From an uncultured Aquabacterium sp. (lineage in GTDB: Bacteria; Pseudomonadota; Gammaproteobacteria; Burkholderiales; Burkholderiaceae_C): a stretch of 61,140 bases of DNA. Position 1 is the first letter of the stretch. Every line of letters starts with the position of its first letter. The notes below the pieces were generated by a model. The model saw only the letters and a program-made list of their open reading frames with translations. It searched no databases and was not told the DNA's origin. The position numbers and the translations under genes are program-made. Positions 55,361-61,140 of the stretch are shown one piece after another. The stretch lies in the NCBI RefSeq assembly GCF_913773725.1, contig NZ_CAJYGK010000101.1, positions 1 through 61,140 of the forward strand. The letters are read 5' to 3'.

Positions 55361-55399
55361 AAAAAAACCGGCCGCCAGTATGACTGGCAGGCCGGTTTT
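55361..55399 (-). terminator. Intrinsic terminator of the S10 ribosomal operon
   Basis: A minus-strand stem of AAAACCGGCC / GGCCGGTTTT continues, after one bulged base, into GCCAGT / ACTGGC with a three-base loop, about 16 pairs in all. A run of T follows. It lies about 78 bases after the rpsQ stop. Confidence 0.9.
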
Positions 55400-55476
55400 C
55401 CGGGACGACACCAAGGTTTTGGCCCCGGTGTCATCGGGGCGATCCCGCTTCGCAGCGGGACCCTACACGGTCTGAA

Positions 55477-55746
55477 TCAGACAGCCGGTGCCTTCTCGAC
55501 CAGGCGGGACACGACCCAGCTCTTGGTCTTCGACAGCGGACGGCTTTCCGTGATCTCGACGACGTCACCGAGCTTGAACTCGTTGTTCTCGTCGTGAGCG
55601 TGGTACTTGCGCGACTTGGCCACGATCTTGCCGTAGAGCTCGTGCTTGACACGGCGCTCGACGAGCACGGTCACGGTCTTGTTGCGGGCGTCAGAGACGA
55701 CCTTGCCAACCAGGCTGCGAACCACTTTGGTTTGAGCTTCCGTCAT
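55477..55746 (-). CDS. rpsQ: 30S ribosomal protein S17
   Basis: An 89-residue OB-fold protein that binds 16S rRNA early in 30S assembly. Typical S17 sequence: [39 protein letters not shown] and [18 protein letters not shown]. Its ATG overlaps the rpmC stop by four bases. It is the last gene of the S10 operon here. Confidence 0.97.
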   Translation of the reverse strand: MTEAQTKVVRSLVGKVVSDARNKTVTVLVERRVKHELYGKIVAKSRKYHAHDENNEFKLGDVVEITESRPLSKTKSWVVSRLVEKAPAV

Positions 55747-55949
55747 TGGGCGGCTCCTTCCTTCTTCTTCTGAGCCAGGATCGTCTTGGCGCGAGCGATG
55801 TCGCGACGAGTCTTGCCCAGAGCAGAGGTGTCGTTGAGCTGCTGGGTCCCACGCTGCATGCGCAGGTTGAAGTGGGCCTTCAGCAGGTCCTTGATTTCGG
55901 TTTCCAGTGCGGCCACATCCTTGGCGCGCAGTTCAGAGGCTTTCGCCAT
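55743..55949 (-). CDS. rpmC: 50S ribosomal protein L29
   Basis: A 68-residue, two-helix protein near the peptide exit tunnel. The start [19 protein letters not shown] and [29 protein letters not shown] are typical. ATG 55949 is the family start; an in-frame ATG seven codons earlier is rejected. It lies 22 bases after rplP and overlaps rpsQ. Confidence 0.96.
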   Translation of the reverse strand: MAKASELRAKDVAALETEIKDLLKAHFNLRMQRGTQQLNDTSALGKTRRDIARAKTILAQKKKEGAAQ

Positions 55950-55971
55950 GTCTTTCTCCTTGCGCGTCAAA

Positions 55972-56388
55972 TCAGATGCCGAACTCGCGACCGACGAAGG
56001 TCGTGCTCAGCGGCAGCTTGGCGGCAGCCAGCTTGAACGCTTCGCGTGCGAGTTGCTCGGGCACACCCTGGATCTCGTAGAGCACCTTGCCGGGCGTGAT
56101 TTCAGCCACGTAGTACTCGACGTTACCCTTGCCGTTACCCATACGGACTTCAGCCGGCTTGTTCGAGATCGGCTTGTCCGGGAAGATGCGGATGAAGATC
56201 CGGCCACCGCGCTTCACGTGACGCGAGATGGCACGACGGGCCGCTTCGATCTGGCGAGCGGTGATGCGACCACGCTCGGTCGCCTTCAGGCCGAAATCGC
56301 CGAAGGACACGTCGGCGCCACGGGTGGCGACACCCGTGTTGCGGCCTTTGTGCTCCTTGCGGAACTTGCGACGATTAGGTTGCAGCAT
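55972..56388 (-). CDS. rplP: 50S ribosomal protein L16
   Basis: A 138-residue protein at the tRNA-contacting region of 23S rRNA. The [17 protein letters not shown] start, [23 protein letters not shown] and [21 protein letters not shown] are canonical. It follows rpsC by two bases. Confidence 0.98.
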   Translation of the reverse strand: MLQPNRRKFRKEHKGRNTGVATRGADVSFGDFGLKATERGRITARQIEAARRAISRHVKRGGRIFIRIFPDKPISNKPAEVRMGNGKGNVEYYVAEITPGKVLYEIQGVPEQLAREAFKLAAAKLPLSTTFVGREFGI

Positions 56389-56390
56389 GT

Positions 56391-57248
56391 TTATTCTCCT
56401 TTCGCTTCGGCAGCCGGAGCAGCCTTGCGAACGCGGGCACCGGCGCCAGCGGCGGCAGCCTTGTCGCTGCCGTCAGCCGGAGCGCCATCGGCGCGCGGGG
56501 CACCACGGCCGGCACCACCACGCGGACCACGACGGTCGTTCGGGCGGTCGCCACGGGGGCCACGGCGGTTGCGACGGTCGTCTTCGCGGTCGTCACCCTT
56601 GAGCACCGGAGCCTCGCCATTGGCCAGGCGGTCGCCACGGTAGACCCAGACCTTCACACCGATCACACCGTAGGTGGTGTGGGCTTCGGAGAAGCCGTAG
56701 TCGATGTCGGCCTTGAGGGTGTGCAGAGGCACGCGGCCTTCGCGATACCACTCGGTACGGGCAATTTCGATGCCGTTCAGACGGCCGGCGGACATGATCT
56801 TGATGCCCTGGGCGCCCAGACGCATCGCGTTCTGCATCGCGCGCTTCATGGCGCGACGGAACATGATGCGCTTTTCCAGCTGCTGCGTGATCGAGTCGGC
56901 GATCAGCTGAGCATCGACTTCCGGCTTGCGGACTTCTTCGATGTTCACCGACACCGGCACGTTCAGGCGCTTGGCCAGCTCGACCTTCAGGTTTTCGATG
57001 TCTTCGCCCTTCTTGCCGATCACCACGCCCGGACGAGCCGAGAAGATGGTGATGCGTGCGCTCTTGGCGGGACGCTCGATCAAGATGCGCGACACAGCCG
57101 CGTTCTTGAGCTTCTTCTTCAGGAATTCGCGGACTTCCAGGTCTTCAGCCAGCATCGAGGCGAAATTGCGGTTGGTGGCGTACCAACGCGATGCCCAGTT
57201 GCGGGTGACGGCCAGGCGGAAGCCGGTCGGATGGATTTTCTGTCCCAT
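56391..57248 (-). CDS. rpsC: 30S ribosomal protein S3 with long basic C-terminal tail
   Basis: A 285-residue protein at the mRNA entry site. It runs from the N-terminal [20 protein letters not shown], through the KH domain ([20 protein letters not shown]), to the S3_C domain ending in [15 protein letters not shown]. After about residue 215 there is a tail of some 70 residues rich in Arg, Asp and Gly ([17 protein letters not shown]), then Ala/Lys, making it about 50 longer than E. coli S3. Such tails occur in related bacteria. Confidence 0.97.
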   Translation of the reverse strand: MGQKIHPTGFRLAVTRNWASRWYATNRNFASMLAEDLEVREFLKKKLKNAAVSRILIERPAKSARITIFSARPGVVIGKKGEDIENLKVELAKRLNVPVSVNIEEVRKPEVDAQLIADSITQQLEKRIMFRRAMKRAMQNAMRLGAQGIKIMSAGRLNGIEIARTEWYREGRVPLHTLKADIDYGFSEAHTTYGVIGVKVWVYRGDRLANGEAPVLKGDDREDDRRNRRGPRGDRPNDRRGPRGGAGRGAPRADGAPADGSDKAAAAGAGARVRKAAPAAEAKGE

Positions 57249-57261
57249 GATCAGCCTCTGC

Positions 57262-57591
57262 TTAGTTGCCCACGGTCACATAGATGTGGCAGGTCGGCTT
57301 GCTGATGCGGTTGCCGCGGCCCTTGGCACGTGCGGTGAAACGCTTCAGCGTGGCGCCTTGCTCCACATAAATGGTCTTGACCTTCAGTTCGTCGATGTCA
57401 GCGCCGTCGTTGTGCTCGGCGTTGGCGATCGCAGATTCCAGTGCCTTCTTGATGATGCCGGCAGCCTTCTTCTGGGTGAACTCGAGGATGTTGAGGGCCT
57501 GATCGACCTTCTTGCCACGGATGAGATCGGCCACCAGTCGACCCTTGTCGACCGACAGACGAACGCCGCGAACGATTGCTTTCGTTTCCAT
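57262..57591 (-). CDS. rplV: 50S ribosomal protein L22
   Basis: A 109-residue protein lining the exit tunnel. [21 protein letters not shown], and the C-terminal [21 protein letters not shown] that forms the tunnel-constriction hairpin, are canonical. The start follows rpsS by 12 bases. Confidence 0.97.
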   Translation of the reverse strand: METKAIVRGVRLSVDKGRLVADLIRGKKVDQALNILEFTQKKAAGIIKKALESAIANAEHNDGADIDELKVKTIYVEQGATLKRFTARAKGRGNRISKPTCHIYVTVGN

Positions 57592-57603
57592 CGCAGCTGC
57601 TCC

Positions 57604-57879
57604 TTATTTCTTGGCTTTCTTGTCGCCAGGGTGACCCTTGAACGTACGGGTCAGGGCGAACTCGCCGAGCTTGTGGCCGACCATCTGGTCCTGGATGTAC
57701 ACGGGCACGTGCTGCTTGCCGTTGTGCACAGCAATGGTCAGGCCGATGAACTCAGGCAGGATGGTCGAGCGACGCGACCAGGTCTTGACGGGCTTCTTGT
57801 CCTTGGTGGACACAGCCTTCTCAACCTTGGCCAGCAGGTGGTGATCCACGAAGGGACCCTTTTTCAGAGAACGAGCCAT
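57604..57879 (-). CDS. rpsS: 30S ribosomal protein S19
   Basis: A 91-residue protein of the 30S head. [40 protein letters not shown] and [18 protein letters not shown] are characteristic. It lies 13 bases after rplB and 12 before rplV. Confidence 0.98.
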   Translation of the reverse strand: MARSLKKGPFVDHHLLAKVEKAVSTKDKKPVKTWSRRSTILPEFIGLTIAVHNGKQHVPVYIQDQMVGHKLGEFALTRTFKGHPGDKKAKK

Positions 57880-57892
57880 TTCAGCCTACCTC

Positions 57893-58717
57893 TTACTTCT
57901 TGCGACGCGAAACGATGAACGTCTGCGTGCGCTTGTTGTTGCGGGTGCGGTAGCCCTTCGTCATCGTGTTCCACGGCGACACAGGGACCTGACCTTCACC
58001 AGTACGGCCCTCACCACCACCGTGCGGGTGGTCGACAGGGTTCATGGCCACGCCACGGACGGTCGGGCGGATGCCCTTCCAGCGGATGGCGCCGGCCTTG
58101 CCGTATTGACGCAGGCTGTGCTCTTCGTTGCTCACTTCACCCAGGGTGGCGCGGCATTCGATGTGCACCTTGCGGACTTCACCCGAGCGCAGACGGATCT
58201 GGGCGTAGGTGCCTTCGCGGGCCATCAGGACTGCCGAGGTGCCAGCCGAACGAGCGATCTGACCGCCCTTGCCAGGCAGCAGCTCGATGTTGTGGATGGT
58301 CGAACCCACGGGGATGTTGCGGATGGGCAGCGTGTTGCCGGCCTTGATCGGGGCTTCCGAGCCGCTGATCACGGTGGCGCCAGCTTCCAGGCCACGGGGA
58401 GCGATGATGTAACGACGCTCGCCGTCGGCATAGCACACCAGAGCGATGTGGGCCGTGCGGTTCGGGTCGTACTCGATGCGTTCCACCTTCGCGGGGATGC
58501 CATCCTTGTTGCGCACGAAGTCGACCACGCGGTAGTGGTGCTTGTGACCACCGCCCTTGTGGCGCATCGTGATGCGACCGTTGTTGTTGCGGCCGGCATT
58601 CTGCTTCTGGGGTTCCAGCAGCGAAGCTTCCGGCTTGCCCTTGTGGAGGTGCTTGTGCACCACCTTCACCACGCCACGACGGCCGGGCGAGGTCGGTTTG
58701 ACTTTGACGACAGCCAT
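57893..58717 (-). CDS. rplB: 50S ribosomal protein L2
   Basis: A 274-residue protein essential for peptidyl-transferase centre assembly. [38 protein letters not shown] and the conserved [20 protein letters not shown] with its functional histidines are all present. It is complete and of normal length, and follows rplW by three bases. Confidence 0.99.
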   Translation of the reverse strand: MAVVKVKPTSPGRRGVVKVVHKHLHKGKPEASLLEPQKQNAGRNNNGRITMRHKGGGHKHHYRVVDFVRNKDGIPAKVERIEYDPNRTAHIALVCYADGERRYIIAPRGLEAGATVISGSEAPIKAGNTLPIRNIPVGSTIHNIELLPGKGGQIARSAGTSAVLMAREGTYAQIRLRSGEVRKVHIECRATLGEVSNEEHSLRQYGKAGAIRWKGIRPTVRGVAMNPVDHPHGGGEGRTGEGQVPVSPWNTMTKGYRTRNNKRTQTFIVSRRKK

Positions 58718-58720
58718 GAT

Positions 58721-59032
58721 TTAAGCAGCCTCCCCAGAGAAGTTCAGCTCTTGACCATCCTTCAGGCACACAAAGGCCTTCTTGGCATGGTCACGACGGC
58801 CGATGCGGCCACCGAAGCGCTTGGTCTTGCCCTTCTGGTTCAGGACTTGCACCGACTTCACTTCGACCTTGAACAGCAGCTCGACGGCGGCCTTGATCTC
58901 GGGCTTGGTGGCGTCGCGCAGCACCTTGAACAGCACTTGGCCCTGTTCAGCAGCGTTGGTGGCCTTCTCCGACACGATCGGAGAGACCAGCACCTGCATC
59001 AGGCGGCCTTCATCAAATTTCAGAGTGCTCAT
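58721..59032 (-). CDS. rplW: 50S ribosomal protein L23
   Basis: A 103-residue protein at the tunnel exit that contacts trigger factor and [23 protein letters not shown] and [20 protein letters not shown] are canonical. Its ATG overlaps the rplD stop by four bases. Confidence 0.97.
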   Translation of the reverse strand: MSTLKFDEGRLMQVLVSPIVSEKATNAAEQGQVLFKVLRDATKPEIKAAVELLFKVEVKSVQVLNQKGKTKRFGGRIGRRDHAKKAFVCLKDGQELNFSGEAA

Positions 59033-59652
59033 GCGAACATCTCCTGCAGCTTGGCGATCGCGCCCTTGGTCACCAGGACCTTCTTGTAGAAGACCAGCGA
59101 CAGGGGATCGGCGTAACGGGGCTCAACCACCAGCACGTTCGGGAGGTTGCGCGAGGCCAGCGCCAGGTTGTCGTCGACGTTGTCGGCGATCACCAGCACG
59201 TGGTCCAGGTTCAGTGCCTTCAGCTTGGCAGCCAGCAGCTTGGTCTTGGGGGCTTCGATCGAGATCGAGTCCACCACGGCCAGGCGGCCTTCACGGGCCA
59301 GTTGCGAGAAGATGGCGGCCATGCCGGCGCGGTACATCTTCTTGTTGACCTTGTGGGTGAAGTTTTCGTCCGGGCTGTTCGGGAAAATCCGACCACCCCC
59401 ACGCCACAGCGGCGAGGACGACATACCGGCACGAGCGCGGCCCGTACCCTTTTGACGCCACGGCTTCTTCGTGGTGTGCTTGACCGTTTCACGGTCCTTT
59501 TGAGCACGGGTGCCTTGGCGGGCGTTGGCCTGATAGGCCACCACGACCTGGTGCACCAGGGCTTCGTTGTATTCGCGACCGAACACGACGTCAGAGGCTT
59601 CCACCTTGGAGGTGGCCTGACCTTGTTCGTTCAGGAGCTCGAGCTGCGCCAT
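59029..59652 (-). CDS. rplD: 50S ribosomal protein L4
   Basis: A 207-residue protein whose loop reaches the exit tunnel. [20 protein letters not shown] and [19 protein letters not shown] form the tunnel extension. In E. coli L4 represses the S10 operon by binding its leader RNA. Whether that holds here depends on the leader described before rplC. It overlaps rplC by one base and rplW by four. Confidence 0.98.
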   Translation of the reverse strand: MAQLELLNEQGQATSKVEASDVVFGREYNEALVHQVVVAYQANARQGTRAQKDRETVKHTTKKPWRQKGTGRARAGMSSSPLWRGGGRIFPNSPDENFTHKVNKKMYRAGMAAIFSQLAREGRLAVVDSISIEAPKTKLLAAKLKALNLDHVLVIADNVDDNLALASRNLPNVLVVEPRYADPLSLVFYKKVLVTKGAIAKLQEMFA

Positions 59653-60326
59653 CAGTTGGCTCCTTTCTTGAGCTTGACCTTCACGGCCGGACGCACGGTG
59701 ACGAAGCCACCCTTGGCGCCGGGCACAGCACCCTTGACCAGCAGCAGTTGACGGGCTTCGTCAACGCGCACGATGTCGAGGTTCTGCGTGGTCACGGTCT
59801 CGTCACCCATGTGACCAGACATGCGCTTGCCGGGGAACACGCGGCCAGGATCCTGGGCCATCGAGATGGAGCCCGGGACGTTGTGCGAACGCGAGTTACC
59901 GTGCGAGGCGCGCTGCGAACCGAAGTTGTGGCGCTTGATGGTGCCCGTGAAGCCCTTACCGATCGAGGTGCCCTGCACGTCGACCAGTTGGCCGGCGGCG
60001 AACAGCGCGGCGGGGGCGATGGTGGCGCCAGCCTTGTACTCGGCAGCGACTTCGGGGGCGACGCGGAATTCCTTGACGAATTCACCGGCTTCGACGCCAG
60101 CCTTGGCCAGGTGACCGGCTTCAGGCTTGGTCACACGCGATGCCTTGCGGGCACCGAACACCACCTGGAGGGCGGTGTAGCCGTCGGTCTCAACGGTTTT
60201 GACCTGAGCCACGCGGTTGTTGGACACGTCCAGCACCGTCACGGGCACGGCGTCGCCGTCGTCCGTGTAGATGCGCATCATGCCCACCTTGCGGCCCAGC
60301 AATCCGAGGCGATTGCTAAGACTCAT
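59652..60326 (-). CDS. rplC: 50S ribosomal protein L3
   Basis: A 224-residue protein. [42 protein letters not shown] (with the Gln that is methylated in E. coli) and [19 protein letters not shown] are canonical. ATG 60326 gives the family start; a 7-codon upstream extension is rejected. It appears to be the first gene of its own transcript, with a promoter and about 160-nt leader upstream. Confidence 0.98.
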   Translation of the reverse strand: MSLSNRLGLLGRKVGMMRIYTDDGDAVPVTVLDVSNNRVAQVKTVETDGYTALQVVFGARKASRVTKPEAGHLAKAGVEAGEFVKEFRVAPEVAAEYKAGATIAPAALFAAGQLVDVQGTSIGKGFTGTIKRHNFGSQRASHGNSRSHNVPGSISMAQDPGRVFPGKRMSGHMGDETVTTQNLDIVRVDEARQLLLVKGAVPGAKGGFVTVRPAVKVKLKKGAN

Positions 60327-60490
60327 GGTTTTTCTCCAGCCCCACATGGGGGCCTTTTACACATACCCGACAACGATTGGCCGGGCTGACTGGGGTGGTG
60401 ACCGTCGCCGGTCACCCTCGAATTTCCACTTCTGGCTGGCCGCACCACCGCCGAAAGACGGCAAGGCGCAACCCGCCCATTGCGGGAAAG
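60327..60490 (-). promoter_or_regulatory. Structured 5' leader of the rplC-rpsQ transcript
   Basis: The predicted leader holds a perfect hairpin (GGTGACCG / CGGTCACC, about 60396-60415). Near the start codon, GCCCC-CAUGU-GGGGC (about 60342-60354) could hide the ribosome site. The layout is compatible with S10-leader autoregulation by L4, but I see no specific L4-site match. Confidence 0.4.
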
Positions 60491-60496
60491 CCTGCG

Positions 60497-60525
60497 ATGA
60501 TAGCAAACGCTGATTTTTTGTGCAA
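60497..60525 (-). promoter_or_regulatory. Promoter for rplC and the S10 ribosomal genes
   Basis: On the minus strand TTGCAC (60520-60525) and TATCAT (60497-60502) are separated by exactly 17 bp, with an A-tract in the spacer. Transcription would begin near 60490. This is the best sigma-70-type promoter I found in the window. Confidence 0.72.
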
Positions 60526-60553
60526 GCGCTGGGGCCATCAGCACCCCAAAGCA

Positions 60554-60580
60554 AAAGAGGCCTCACGAGGAGGCCTCTTT
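60554..60580 (-). terminator. Terminator after rpsJ
   Basis: AAAGAGGCCTC (60554-60564) and GAGGCCTCTTT (60570-60580) form a perfect 11-bp stem with a five-base loop; on the minus strand TTTTGCTTT follows. It lies 45 bases beyond the rpsJ stop and before the rplC promoter. Confidence 0.82.
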
Positions 60581-60624
60581 CTCGAGTGCGCCAGCGACCT
60601 CGGGTCACCAGCGCGACAGCCACA

Positions 60625-60936
60625 TCACTGCAGCTTGATCTCGACGTCCACGCCAGCGGGCAGGTCCAGCTTCATCAGGGCGTCAACCGTCTTGTCGGTC
60701 GGGTCGACGATGTCCATCAGGCGCTGGTGGGTGCGGATCTCGAACTGGTCGCGCGACGTCTTGTTGACGTGCGGCGAACGCAGGATGTCGAAACGCTGCA
60801 GGCGAGTCGGCAGAGGCACGGGGCCCTTGACGATGGCGCCGGTGCGCTTGGCGGTTTCAACGATTTCGGCCGACGACTGGTCGATCAGCTTGTAATCGAA
60901 CGCCTTCAGGCGGATGCGGATCTTCTGTTGTGCCAT
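60625..60936 (-). CDS. rpsJ: 30S ribosomal protein S10
   Basis: A 103-residue protein of the 30S head, also known as the antitermination factor Nus[49 protein letters not shown] and [20 protein letters not shown] are canonical. It lies 75 bases after tuf and is followed by its own terminator, so it is more likely to be the last gene of the tuf transcript than the first of the S10 operon. Confidence 0.98.
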   Translation of the reverse strand: MAQQKIRIRLKAFDYKLIDQSSAEIVETAKRTGAIVKGPVPLPTRLQRFDILRSPHVNKTSRDQFEIRTHQRLMDIVDPTDKTVDALMKLDLPAGVDVEIKLQ

Positions 60937-61011
60937 GACACACTTCCTTCAATCAAAGAACGATGACGTCCGCCCGCCGTTGCCGGACAGGCGGACACGT
61001 GTCATGCCAGA

Positions 61012-61140
61012 TCAGTCGAGGATCTTGGCAACCACGCCGGCGCCGACGGTACGGCCGCCTTCGCGGATGGCGAAGCGCAGACCTTCTTCCATGGCGATCG
61101 GGGCGATCAGCTTGACGGTGATCGACACGTTGTCACCCGG
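61012..61140 (-). CDS. tuf: Elongation factor Tu, C-terminal fragment cut by the window edge
   Basis: The last 42 codons of EF-Tu. [20 protein letters not shown], then [22 protein letters not shown] and a stop, are the conserved C-terminus of domain 3. The gene continues beyond the right edge. EF-Tu delivers aminoacyl-tRNA to the ribosome. The gap to rpsJ (60937-61011) contains a GTCCGCC/GGCGGAC inverted repeat. Confidence 0.97.

Noticed and set aside
60968..60996. Inverted repeat between tuf and rpsJ as a terminator
   Set aside because: Seven-bp arms with a long loop and no T-run; rpsJ follows closely and a much better terminator lies after it.

Overview
The window is GC-rich and reads as ordinary chromosome from a betaproteobacterium of the order Burkholderiales. 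The left edge matches the conserved leader of Burkholderiales 16S rRNA operons, the ribosomal proteins and EF-Tu look betaproteobacterial, and TctCBA tricarboxylate transporters, DUF4148 and an aromatic-codon leader peptide before aroG fit that order. A Rubrivivax/Leptothrix/Aquabacterium-like genus is my guess only. I see no phage, insertion sequence, CRISPR array or tRNA gene.

Layout. 1-397: leader and promoter of an rrn operon running leftwards out of the window. 398-9279: translation and envelope genes: rsmE, then on the minus strand argS, a SPOR protein, a DsbA, lptA, lptB, rpoN and rlmL. 9395-15806: a Ser/Thr kinase with a cyclic-nucleotide-binding-like tail, a PsiF-like repeat protein, a ComEA-like protein, a LysR regulator divergent from a 2-haloacid dehalogenase, and malate synthase G. 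15973-26259: exported and membrane proteins: a DUF4331/lipoprotein/TPR/HupE operon, a DUF3015/DUF4105 pair, and a ybhP-clsB-ybhN operon. 26219-36087: an alpha/beta hydrolase, an acyl-CoA dehydrogenase with a histidine phosphatase, CorA, MFS and MarR, a hybrid kinase/LuxR response-regulator pair and an AbrB-type membrane protein. 36173-41453: the tripartite tricarboxylate transporter tctCBA with its two-component system tctDE.

41466-42773 holds aroG preceded by what looks like a complete transcription attenuator. It has a 24-codon leader peptide with six consecutive Phe/Tyr/Trp codons, two mutually exclusive hairpins and a perfect terminator. This is the best regulatory element in the window.

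42959-54527 is a pyrimidine-catabolism region. It has a NitT/TauT-type ABC transporter ending in a RutR-like TetR gene, then N-carbamoyl-beta-alanine amidohydrolase, dihydropyrimidinase and PreA/PreT on the minus strand. Sites resembling the RutR operator lie directly before the first transporter gene and before preT, so import and reductive degradation of pyrimidines are probably co-regulated. The preT site sits at the centre of a larger 40-bp dyad.

54820-61140: a Prx5-type peroxiredoxin and then the S10 ribosomal operon on the minus strand (rplC to rpsQ). rpsJ and the end of tuf lie upstream. A terminator after rpsJ and a good promoter before rplC suggest rpsJ belongs to the tuf transcript. 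The S10 operon ends in a strong terminator after rpsQ, and the spc operon does not follow.
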